From: Hirsutella rhossiliensis
Taxonomy: Eukaryota > Ascomycota > Sordariomycetes > Hypocreales > Ophiocordycipitaceae
Direction: 5' to 3'
Length of the DNA: 64,000 nucleotides
NCBI RefSeq assembly: GCF_020360975.1
Contig: NW_025408674.1
Location: 2,418,001 to 2,482,000 of the forward strand
In this document: positions 1 to 9,728 of the stretch, piece after piece
Layout of the letters: every line of letters starts with the position of its first letter
Position numbering within the stretch: the stretch's first letter is position 1
Notes under the pieces: generated by a model
Seen by the model: only the letters and a program-made list of their open reading frames with translations
Told to the model about the DNA's origin: nothing
Databases searched by the model: none
Position numbers and translations under genes: made by a program

Positions 1-2
1 GC

Positions 3-113
3 GAGAATTCGGGCGAAGAGACTGCGGAACCGGATGCGCAGGAGGCATCTGGGGACGCACGTCACGACTCTGACTTGGAGGTGATTGTCATCGAAGACAG
101 CGACGAGGACTAG
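3..113 (+). CDS. 3' end of an unidentified protein with an acidic C-terminus (partial)
   Basis: Only one forward frame stays open from the left edge to a stop at 111-113. It encodes 36 residues rich in Glu, Asp and Ala and ends in an acidic stretch (DLEVIVIEDSDED). Such IxIxD/E-rich acidic tails occur in many nuclear or SUMO-binding proteins (hydrophobic VIVI followed by acids resembles a SUMO-interacting motif), but that is inference. The gene starts outside the window, so the family cannot be named. Confidence 0.6.
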   Translation, partial: ENSGEETAEPDAQEASGDARHDSDLEVIVIEDSDED

Positions 114-1086
114 ACGGCCACGATGCATGCGCACATGGAAACGACTGGCGATGGCAATCTTTGTTTTGCTTTATTGGCTTCGGCAGCGGATTGCTTTCCG
201 GCGTCTGGAGGTGGCAGGAGATTGGCGTCGAGACGGCGTCATCGTGGAATAACAATGGGGCTCTCGTTGTTTACCAGATGACCAACTGGGAATAGAGGCA
301 CTAGCACCAAAAATAAGCCGGCGCACGGGTTGCGAGCTTGCGGGCGACGAGCCGACCCTTGGATCCACCGCACTTGGAACGGCGGCTCGTGGAGGCTTCT
401 TGCTCCTGCGCGCATGACGCCCGCTGTTTGCCAATATACAGCACGGGCCTTGGTCCCGAGCGTGCGCGAAGCTGCGGCGCGGGAGTAGGTACTGTAGAGG
501 CGGTGGCGAGTTGTAGCCAGCGTCTTTCACAGCTGCCGGCACGGAGTACCCTCAAGTATTTGAGCTCCAGGGGCCCACAGTCCCCCGCCCCTGACAAGGG
601 TTCAGCACACCAGGCCATTGAGCTCATTAACAAGATGAAAAAAGGAAAAGTTAGAAAGAAAGGAGAGGGAAAAGGAATATGAGCGTCTGCAGATAAGTTG
701 TGCATCTGGGCATGCATGCATAGGTGCTCTATGTCCATCTACCTAGCTAGCCATGCGGGCGTGGAATCAACCCTCATTATCCGTTCCCATTCCCATTCCC
801 ATCCCATTCCTCCAGTTCTGGCCACAGAAGCAGTGCTCCCTTCCTTGGCATTGCATTGAGCCCCGAACCAAGTACCGACCTGCCGTCTGGTGCTTACCTA
901 CCTACAAAACAACAGCTCTACTGTATCCGTACTGCTGCCCCTGACCCGACTCGTCACTTTGCTCTCCGACCGCGAAGCTCTGCGAAGCCTCGGCTGCTGA
1001 AGCCGTCACGACCCGTAAGCCAATTGCAGAAGCCTGCGACAAGAAACTCGGGCAGCTTATAAGCCCGGCTCCAGGCAGTGCCCCAG
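114..1086. other. Intergenic region, terminator of the left-edge gene and promoter of the LRR gene
   Basis: I see no supportable gene here. There is a short (TTCCCA)-like run near 786-805 and TACCTAC motifs around 895-906. Open frames in this stretch overlap each other on both strands and have no codon-like pattern. Confidence 0.5.
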
Positions 1087-4000
1087 ATGGACGGCTCTCA
1101 GGAACGCCCCAGCGCCATCCCGCGCCTCTCACGGCTGCCGGTCCCGCGATCTGCCTCTGCCATCCCCAAGCCTGCCTCGACCATCCCGGGACCATCTGCG
1201 GTCCGTCGAGCACCCTCTGGCGAGAATATTGGTCGCGGCCCAGGCCTCAGCTGGGACCTGCAGCCGCCAAAGCTCCGTCATGCCTCGTCGCGCGGCCAGC
1301 TACGCCCCGGCTCCAACAAGGCCACGCCATCGCCATCGAGCACCGCGCAACCGACGTCGGCCAACAGGCAGCCCCGGGCACAGAAGCCCAAGGCGCCTCG
1401 TGCTGTGCCTCAATCCCAGCGACGCGCCCATACAATGGTAGACCACGCCGCCGCTCGACGCGCCAGCTCGTTTGTCGATGCGCAATTCGACGCGCCACAC
1501 CGAGGCTCACAAGAGCTGGGCAGCCACGATGTCCTGGGCAATCTACCAGCAGCGGCCTCGGCCTATGCCACGCCCACGCCCGTCAAGTCGCGGCTGTCCC
1601 TTTCCGAGCGCACCATCGGGACCCTTGCGCAGATCCCGTCGTCGCCCGCAATGACCAAACGACCGTCCTCGTTCTTCGAACAAGCTCGACCGGCTTCCGG
1701 AGCCGAGAGCGGTAACTCGAGACCCAGCTCCAGCTACAACTCTGACGGCTCCGCCAGGAGTTCCTCGAGGCAAGATAGCAGGCCTGGGTCCAGCGCTGAC
1801 AATGACGAACCTGCAGCCTTGAATCTGCGCGCCCCCTCCGCTCACGTCAAGCCCTCCGCCTCGGCCGTGAGCCGGTCTCCCTCGAGACCAACTGATTTCG
1901 CGCTCGCAAAGACTCCGCAGTCGTGCGCTGCCTCTCGTCGGGCCTCAATGGCACCTTCGTCCAAGCTTCCGGGCTCGTCTCTGATGGCCCGCCCTCATGC
2001 CAAAAGTCCCACCGCGGGTATGAAGTCCTATGAGCGATCCCCAGTCAAGTCGGAGGCAAAAACGGTTGCGGAGAAGTCAGGGGCCCCGAGAGCTCCAGTC
2101 AAGGGGCTGTTCCGGAAGCCTTCTCTGTCCGTCGTGGGCTCCTCTGCCGAGAAATCGAGCTCCTCGGGTCGTCTTTCGTCGGATCCTGACCAGGAGCCTG
2201 CCGCATCTTGGGGTGGGGTCATCCCGCCGATGGCTTCCGCCAGCACCGGGCCTGGGCCAGCGGAACCAGCCCATTCCCTGTCGAGCCGCAAATCTTCGGC
2301 GGCACTGCGACAACAGATTGCCAAAGCCAAGGCTGCCAAGCGAGCTGTAATCCGGCAAGCGTCGAATGATTCTGCGACCCTCTCGAATCCCGCTGCTCCG
2401 ACTGTTCCATCAGACCACGGCTTTGATTTTGATGGAGGAATCGAGGACCCGTTTAACTTGCGACGAGGAGAGAATGCGAGCTCAAAGGTGCTCAAGCAGC
2501 GCGTGGCAACGGCAAGGACCTCGGGCCGGCTCAACATCGCTGCTCTCGGCCTCAAGGAGATCCCAACCGAGGTTATGAAGATGTACGACCTGGAGAGTAT
2601 CGGAGCTCACGACGGCAGCTGGGCTGAGAGTGTGGACCTGACCAGACTCGTGGCGGCCGACAACGAGCTCGAAACCTTGGACGACGCTGCCTTCCCGGAC
2701 GCGAGCCCCGATGCTGTTGACGGTGACGAGGACAGTCAGAGCAACGTGTTCGGGGGTCTAGAAACGCTCGATTTGCACGGCAACGTCCTCGTGGGCGTGC
2801 CTCTTGGATTCCGCCGCTTGGCCCACTTGACATCCCTCAACTTGGTGAGTCTCGTGGCCTGGACGAGAGACTCAGGCCGAGCTAACAGCCTCAGTCGTCG
2901 AATCGACTCGGGAATGATTGCGTCGACGTGATTTCCCACATGACGGCTCTCAAGGATCTCAAGCTCTCCAAGAACCGCCTCTCGGGCCCGTTGAACTCGG
3001 CACTCTCCAACTTGGAATTGTTGGAAATGCTGGATGTGCATGGCAATAGCATCACGGCTCTGCCACAGGGCGTTGAGAACTTGTCACGTCTACGCATTCT
3101 GAACTTGAGCGAAAACAGACTCGACACGCTCCCGTTCGATGGCCTTGCAAAGCTGCCCTTGATCGAACTTTTTTTGAGGAAAAACAGGCTGTCTGGGACT
3201 CTGATCCGAGAGCCAATCCATTCGCTTCCCCTGCTCCAGACACTCGATGCATCCTCCAACCAGCTGACACGTCTGACTCCTCTCGAGACTGCCTTCAGCC
3301 TCCCAGCCGTGCACACAGTGTCGCTGTCTATGAACCGGCTCCAGGAGCTGCCCGACATGTCAACGTGGACAAGCCTGGTCACGTTGACCGTCGATGAAAA
3401 CAGCATTTCGAGCATCCCCAACAGTTTCACCAGCCTCGAGAAGCTGCGCCATGCCGACCTTTCCAGCAACGACATTCGCGCCGTGCCCCCGGAGATTGCC
3501 AGGATGGCGGGCTTGTCGATGCTGCGGCTGACGGGCAATCCCCTGCGCGACAAAAAATTCGCCTCGGCCACGACAGATGAGCTCAAGGAGATTCTGGCCG
3601 GAAGGCTAGAGCCGCCGCCGCCCTACCAGGAGCCCGGCGACATGCACACAATGACTGATCTCATGGGCTGCCTGGTCGAGATGGACAGCAAGATCAAAAT
3701 GGGGAGAGCCACCATGGTGGTTGAAAACATCGATGGGGACAGCCGGTCCGATGCAGACGATAACTTTGCCACGCCACCGACTTCGGCGCCGCACTCGCCA
3801 GTTCGCTCCCCCTTATCGACGGCAGGCGACGAACCATCACGCTCGGAGACGCCGACGACCCAAGTCTGGCCGGTCAAGCCGGGGGGGCTGCTCGACAGGT
3901 CGAGGACTGCCTCATCAGCATTGAGTGATGCCATGTGCTCAGAGGTGGCGGCTCGGCATCAGGTGCGACAGGTACAGCTCCACCACAACCTTTTTACATG

Positions 4001-4562
4001 CATGCCGAGCTCGCTGGGCATCTTCAGTGCACTGGCCTCTCTCTCTATATCCCACAATCAACTGACCGGCGACTGCTTCCTGGCGGAGGAACTGACCTTG
4101 CCGGCGTTACGGGAGATTAACCTAGCGTCCAACCTCATTACTAACCTTGAACCTCTGATCAGGCTCCTCCACGCCCCAGCGTTGGACAAGATGGACGTGT
4201 CTATGAACCGGATCAGATCGATCCCGCGGGGGCTGAAGCAGGCTTTCCCGCAGCTTACGGTGCTGCTGGCGTCGAACAATCAGTTGACGGAGCTGGAGCC
4301 GGAGTCGATCAAGGGACTGAAGACTGTAGATGTGTCGAGCAACGACATTGCACAGTTGAACCCTCGCATTGGCCTGCTGGGCGGACAGGGGGGGTTGCAG
4401 AGATTGGAGGTTACGGGAAACCGGTTCAAGGTGCCGAGGTGGAACATACTGGAGCGCGGAACCGAGGCGACTCTACGGTGGCTCAGAGGAAGAGTGCCCG
4501 CAGACGAGATGGCGGCATGGCGGGAGGGGAATGACGATGAGAGCGGGGATGAGGTCGACTGA
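1087..4562 (+). CDS. Leucine-rich-repeat protein, LRRC40-like
   Basis: The gene has two exons, 1087-2844 and 2895-4562. The 50-base intron (GTGAGT..GCTAAC..CAG) interrupts an LRR, and splicing restores LNLSSNRL. The product is 1141 residues. The open frame begins at GTG 1078; the first ATG is at 1087 and starts MDGSQERPS, so I chose that one. Residues 1 to about 470 are Ser/Pro/Ala-rich and probably disordered. LRRs of the LxxLxLxxNxL type run from about 479 to 1115, interrupted by a Ser/Pro-rich insert near 3730-3930. The first repeat (SGRLNIAALGL) and the end (ILERGTEATLRWLRGRVP) match the layout of the animal LRRC40 family, whose repeats also have an internal break and close with a similar helix. 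LRR proteins of this type are protein-binding scaffolds; the partner is unknown. The long disordered N-terminus is an extension compared with the roughly 600-residue animal proteins. Confidence 0.88.
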
Positions 4563-5308
4563 AGAAGGCGACTCCGTGAGAGACTGGTTGTTGAAGAGCG
4601 CAGCATGACAGGATGCCGTTGGTACAGTATGCGTACGAGACAGCCGTAGTGTATACATCAACAAGTCGACAAGCAGCCGATTGCTCTCGTGTGCAGCCTC
4701 GTGGCTCGCGTTAGCGAGACTCTCATCTAGGAGAGTCCAACTACCGACCCACGTCGGTCATTATCCTGACGGCAAGTATTACAGGTTTGCAAAAATGCAC
4801 CAAGGTCCGTCAATGTAAATGGAGGAGAGAAATGTCGAAGCGCTGAATCATGGCTTCAGGTCTGCAATGCCGGAAGCGGCAGCATGGGTACCCCTGAGTG
4901 GCCTATTAGGTAAGGTGCTTCATCAGGCTTAGCCAGCCCCCCGAGTTTCCCTTGCCGAGCAACGGAAGGCATCGATGCGCGCGATGCCGCCGCCTCAAAG
5001 CTGCCTTTTTGTTATTCTCATCTTCATCTTGTACTTGTGCAATTCCTCCACTCTGCCTCATACTTCCTTCACCCTCTCCTCATCAAGCGGTTTCCACCCC
5101 GACTCGCTGCGCATCCCAGCGACAGCCTGTACCTCCAATAAGCTCTCTTATCGCACGCCTGCTTGCTGGCTACATGCACGGGCACGCAAGGTAGGGCCGC
5201 AGTTGGGCCTTTTCTCGTCGACCGCATTCCTTCACTCTACAACCAACAACGTCCGACGCCGAAACCTCCTCTCCTCCCGCCAGCGTCGAGTGACCCTTCC
5301 TCCACGCC
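4563..5308. other. Intergenic region between two forward genes
   Basis: The region holds the 3' flank of the LRR gene and the leader of the next gene. From about 5041 to 5285 the forward strand is pyrimidine-rich, typical of a fungal 5' leader. No further gene is supported. Confidence 0.5.
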
Positions 5309-7024
5309 ATGGCCTCGGACGCAGAGTCCGCCGAGGCTCAGCAACCCCACCCGTCCCCGAGCCCCGTCGATGAGCCCACGACGCCTGACGACTCGGCGCC
5401 TCCTCCGCCTCTCTCCTTATCCCAAGTCACCCTCCCGTCCACCGAGATTCCCGCTTCGCCCATCGATGCCAGCCAGTCTTTCCAGACCGAGCCTCTCGAC
5501 GACAGACCGCCCCCGGCTGCCGCGACCATCATACCCTCGTCGCTCACCCCACCCCCGTCGACTCAGGTCGCTGCTCATGATGCCTCCCGACGCTCCCTCT
5601 TCTCGCCCCCCGCCACCGTCCTCGCCCTCACCCGCCATCGCGGCGCCGACTCGGACCCCGGCTTCGTCCCCCCCACGCCCCAGCAGGTCCTCGACGCGCC
5701 CCCAGACGAGCTGCGAGCCATGCTGCAGACGTGTATCGCCGAGCACCAGAAGCTCAAGATGGAGGCGGCCCACCACAAGCTGCAGTATAATCTGCTGAGC
5801 ATGCAGGCCGACGAAGACTCGAAGCGCGCCGTCGTTGAGCACGACATGGTCCGCAGGGAGGTCGACGCTCTCCGCCTTGCCGAGCACACCCGACAGGCCC
5901 GCCGCGAGCTCAGCACCTCGTCCGACTCGACCCAGGCCAAGTATCTCCAGATGAAGACGTGGTACCAAGAGGCCGTGCAGGAGACGGATGCCCTCCGTCG
6001 CCGCCTCAAGGCCGCGAAGAGGGTCATCCACCAGAAGGAGGAGGAGACCATCAGCCTGTCCGAGGAGAGGGACCTGCTCCTCACCCGCATCCGCGAGAAC
6101 CGCGAACATTTTCACATGCTCTGCAGCCCTGGCGGCATCTTCCACGGTGCCCTGACTCCCAAGCCGCAGACCGCCTCGACCCCCCAGCAGCAGCGCCTTG
6201 TGCCCCAGCACCCGCCCAAGGCGCCTCGCCGGGACGAGCGCCATGTCCCGGAGCATGGCTTGTCCGCCTTGATCCAAGCCATGAGCGCCCAGGACAACAA
6301 TAGTGCCCCTTCCACCCCCAGGCCGTCGCATCGAGTCGTCCAACGCAAAGTCGGCAAGCACAGCCGCAACGCTCAGTCCATGTCCTCACTGCCCACCACG
6401 CCGTTGAACCGCACCCACGACCCGAGCCTGCTGCCCTCGGTCGACCTGATGGCCCCCCATACGGAACCACACCACCGACTCGCGCATCCACATGTTGCGC
6501 CGACGACGCCCAAGCGCGACCGCCGGCGCAAGAGCCGCGAGAGCACCATCTCGGCAGAAGACAACGAGGAGCTGGCCAGACAGGCCATGGAATCGGCGGC
6601 GGCGGCGCAGTCGATTGCTTCCGAAGCCCTGCGGAGCTCGCAGCAGGCGAGACCTCGAGCCCGGGATCGCGATAGCTACGAGGATGATGGCGGCGACGAG
6701 GATGGCGGCGATGTCTTGGACAGCCAGGCCAGTCAGGCGGCCGCGGAGCTGCTTCGTCGGAATCCAGGCCAGCGCTACGACACAACGCGCTCGGCAGCCC
6801 CGCGAGATCGCACGCCCCGGCCCGCAGAGAAGTCGGCTAGGATGCAGGCCCGGCTGCTGTCCGACTCGGGCGAATACTCTCTGGACAAGCGCAAGTACGG
6901 CGGAGGGGGGTCCGGAAGGGACACCGGGAAACACGAGCAGGGTAGCCCTCCGAAGAAGATGCGGGTGGGCGGGCCGCTGACGGAGGATCAGCGGGTGGGT
7001 CTGGGCATCCAGTACGGCCAGTAA
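5309..7024 (+). CDS. Coiled-coil protein of unknown function
   Basis: An intronless frame of 571 codons starts at ATG 5309 in a good fungal context (CCACGCCATGG). I do not recognise the family. Residues 1-130 are Pro/Ser/Thr-rich and acidic. Residues about 133-268 are Glu/Lys/Arg/Gln/Leu-rich with heptad spacing (DELRAMLQTCIAEHQKLKME onward) and should form a long coiled coil, ending in a short conserved-looking segment, HFHMLCSPGGIF. The rest is Pro/Ser/Ala-rich with basic patches (KRDRRRKSR near residue 403). The C-terminus is compact and charged (KKMRVGGPLTEDQRVGLGIQYGQ, shown here only as the end of the protein). This architecture would suit a cytoskeletal, spindle-pole or nuclear scaffold, but nothing in the sequence decides between these. 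Confidence 0.8.
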   Translation: MASDAESAEAQQPHPSPSPVDEPTTPDDSAPPPPLSLSQVTLPSTEIPASPIDASQSFQTEPLDDRPPPAAATIIPSSLTPPPSTQVAAHDASRRSLFSPPATVLALTRHRGADSDPGFVPPTPQQVLDAPPDELRAMLQTCIAEHQKLKMEAAHHKLQYNLLSMQADEDSKRAVVEHDMVRREVDALRLAEHTRQARRELSTSSDSTQAKYLQMKTWYQEAVQETDALRRRLKAAKRVIHQKEEETISLSEERDLLLTRIRENREHFHMLCSPGGIFHGALTPKPQTASTPQQQRLVPQHPPKAPRRDERHVPEHGLSALIQAMSAQDNNSAPSTPRPSHRVVQRKVGKHSRNAQSMSSLPTTPLNRTHDPSLLPSVDLMAPHTEPHHRLAHPHVAPTTPKRDRRRKSRESTISAEDNEELARQAMESAAAAQSIASEALRSSQQARPRARDRDSYEDDGGDEDGGDVLDSQASQAAAELLRRNPGQRYDTTRSAAPRDRTPRPAEKSARMQARLLSDSGEYSLDKRKYGGGGSGRDTGKHEQGSPPKKMRVGGPLTEDQRVGLGIQYGQ

Positions 7025-7969
7025 AGGAGTTCCGACCGTCGCGTCCATGATCAATCGACCCAGGTACGAGGCATCGATCAAGGCGGGGGAAGACGGGATC
7101 GGCAAGAGATGGGCGAGGAAGCGAGGACAATGAAGGCAGCGCTGCTTGGCATGGATGGTAACGAAGCTAATGTAATGTAATGTAATGTATGTATGCATGA
7201 GCGGGCCTGCTTGTTCAAAGGGAAAGTCGGCATCGATGTGCGATGATGGCGTGACGGGGATGGCTATTCTTCTGGTTCAAATACTGCAGCGCGTGGCCGG
7301 CATTGCTGGGGACGGAGGGAGACGAGGTGTCTATGCATATAGCGGAACAGAGGGCCAGCGGCTCAGCGCGAGGCGGTGCTTTGCAGAGGCAGTTGGAGGT
7401 ATCTCTATCAAGGGAGAAATCAGAGCTCGCCCGGGCTCTGGCGAGTTGGGGAAATGTACGAATATTACATTCACTTGGCACAGGGAGCGCTGTAAGCTGG
7501 GGCGAGCACAACAGATGAACGCAGTCGTTTGACATAGAGAGCGACCCCTTATTCCCTTGCTTCATTCCAAGGCCTGATACATTATCCCGTGGAGAGTTGC
7601 TCAAGCAGATCAATGAGCGGAAGTAGAAGCTTTCGATCGATAGGCCACGCACAACAAGGGGGAAGGGGTCGAGCAAGTGAGCCAGAAGTTTCGGATCCAT
7701 ACACGAAAGCATTTTTGAGCCATGGATGGACCCGGCAGCTGCGGCAGTGTCTCCGTGGAGAAGACGGAGTCTTTGGGGCGGTTTCTGGCGACACGGTCAC
7801 AAAGTTGGTTCTGCATCGTCACGTCTCGTGAGGAGGCAGAGCGAGGAGAACCGGGCGTAGAAGATAGTTACCGATACAAGTCTTACGTGAAGAATGAATG
7901 CCATGGGCGCACACTGCTCGCCGCGTGTCCAGGTCCTTTCCAAGTTAAGCCCATCAAGTGTCGACGGGT
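7025..7969. other. Intergenic region between convergent genes
   Basis: This is the 3' flank of the coiled-coil gene and of the CAP gene. Apart from a short TAATG tandem run at 7168-7188, no structure or supportable gene is seen. The longest open frame here (7215-7712, minus) lacks recognisable domains. Confidence 0.45.
7168..7188. repeat. TAATG tandem repeat
   Basis: Four copies of the pentamer TAATG followed by TATG units lie just downstream of the coiled-coil gene. Confidence 0.8.
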
Positions 7970-9728
7970 TTAGCGAGCAGCCAAGGGCGTGTTCTTGGGC
8001 TTGACGTTTTCCTGGAAAGAAGCCTTCATATTGCCTGCTCCTAGTGTTAGCATCATGTCCGCCCGTCGACGTCGAGTCCCTGGACTTACCTGGCGGCGAG
8101 TACCTGCACGTAACGTAAGCTGACCCGTCGATGGAGGGCTCTGTGTTCCTCGCGCAGCCCATCTCGGTGCTTGAGGCCCAGACCAGCTGCGTTAAGTGTC
8201 CCCATGCAGCCCCCACCGACTTGGCCTGTTCAAAATCCGCGTCGGTGGGCTCTCCGTAATTGACGGCGGTGCGATAGAGAGGCTCTTCGTTGTACCAGCT
8301 CTCGACGGAGTTGGCCAGGGCGTCACCCGACCAGCCCACAGTGACCTTGCCGTCTGTATCAGTGTATTGTTGGTAGCCGGACCAAAGGTTCTCGCCGTGA
8401 TCTCCGCTGTGGACCAAAGCTCCCTTCCTCGCGCAGGAGTTGGCAATTTCCAAAGCACGGCGCGCCAGGTGCTCATTCCACCGCAACGGTTGAGAGCCGT
8501 GCTGTGCTCGCAGCTCGTTGGTCATGGCCAGGGCGGCTTCGGCCTCCTTGGGGACGACGGCGCCTGGAGAGTCGGTCTTCTCAGGCCACTCATTGTACTC
8601 TGGGTCCGAGAGGGGCCCGGGGCCTGGGGAGAACATTTCGTTCCCCGGGACCGAAGGGGTCTGGGGCGACTCCGGGGCCGAAAGGGTTGGAGGCGTCTCC
8701 GTCGCCGAAGGGGTCTGGGGCTCCTCATCGTACTCCGGGTCCGCATGGGGCCCGGGGTCTGCGGAGAGCACTATGCCCCCCAGGGCCGAAGGCTCCTCAT
8801 CGTGTTCTGGGTCCGAAGGGGGCCCGGAGTCTAGGGAGAGGGTCGGGGGCGTCTCCGGGGCCGAAGGGGGCTCGGGGCCTTGGGAGGGCTCGGGGCCTTG
8901 GGAGGGCTCGGGGCCTTGGGAGGGCAATTCGTCATTGCCGCTACCGTTTGGCTCTACCGGCTCGCCGGAAGGCTCGTCAGTGGTGTTGTCCGGCAGGGGG
9001 GAAACGGGATCGCTCCCTGCTTCGCCGTTGCCTCCGCCAGACCCTTTCTCAACCTCCATGTCCTGGGGCTCCGGCTCGGGACGCTGAGGTCGAGCGCTCT
9101 GTGGCTGGGGGTTCTGTGGCCGAGGATTCTTGGAGCCACCTTGGCCGGTTGCTTTCTCCCATTTGCCGCCGGTCCTGGCGTCCTCATCCTTGCCCCAGAA
9201 TGTCCCGTTCCAGTTGCCCATCGCGGAGTCCGGCCGGCCTTTCGTTGCCCTCGTGGATCTGCCACCGTGACCTTTCGGAGAGGCCCACTGCTCGCCGGTC
9301 CCGGCGACCTCGTCCTCGATCCATGAGGTCAACCCCCCGTTGCCCTTCGCGGAGTCGAGCGAGCTTTTCGTTGCCCACGCGGATCTATCATCGTGACCTT
9401 TCGGAGAGGCCCATTTCTTGCCGGTCCTGTCGTCCTCGTCCTCGTCCCAGGTGGTCCAATCCCCGTTGCCCTTTGCGGACTTCGGCCAGCCTTTCATTGC
9501 CCACGCCGATCCGTCAGCCTGACTTTTCGGAGAGGCCCATTTCTTGCCGGTCCTGGCGTCCGAGGCCTCGTCCCACTGGGTCCACAGCCTGTTGCCCTTC
9601 GCGGAGCCCGGCGAGTCTTTCGTTGCCCACGCAGAACCGTCGTCGTTACAGTTCGTAGAGGCCCGCTTGTCCAGAGGGAAGGCCGCGGTAATTGGTAGAG
9701 CCAAGGCAAGTAGAGTAGCTGAACGCAT
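7970..9728 (-). CDS. Secreted CAP/SCP (PR-1-like) domain protein with N-terminal tandem repeats
   Basis: There are two exons, 9728-8090 and 8034-7970. The intron 8089-8035 (GTAAGT..GCTAAC..CAG) restores the CAP ending RYSPPGNMKASFQENVKP and a stop at 7972-7970. The product is 567 residues. It starts with a signal peptide (MRSATLLALALPITAAF) followed by a Kex2-like LDKR site near residue 22. Residues 30-197 are four 42-residue repeats (core SAWATK..SAKGN..W..WDE..RTGKKWASPK). Residues about 198-390 form a Pro/Glu/Gly/Ser-rich linker with QGPEPS units. The CAP domain follows (ELRAQHGSQPLRWNEHLARRA, GENLW, WGHLTQLVWASSTEMGCA, YVTCRYSPPG). Secreted fungal CAP proteins bind sterols or lipids and several act at host or wall interfaces; the role of this one is unknown. 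A repeat block fused to CAP is unusual. Confidence 0.9.
8871..8924 (-). repeat. Three perfect 18-bp repeats inside the CAP gene linker
   Basis: The forward-strand unit CTCGGGGCCTTGGGAGGG occurs three times head to tail and codes on the minus strand for GPEPSQ repeats. The perfect identity points to recent slippage or unequal exchange. Confidence 0.9.
9138..9641 (-). repeat. Four diverged 126-bp repeats coding for 42-residue units
   Basis: The units begin at codons 30, 72, 114 and 156 of the CAP protein. All keep SAK/SAMGN, TG and KW positions, while the first and third are strongly diverged elsewhere. The spacing is exactly 42 codons throughout, so unit duplication, not random low complexity, explains them. 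Confidence 0.85.

Noticed and set aside
7215..7712. 165-codon minus-strand frame downstream of the CAP gene
   Set aside because: It has no domain or leader and lies in the 3' region between two convergent genes.
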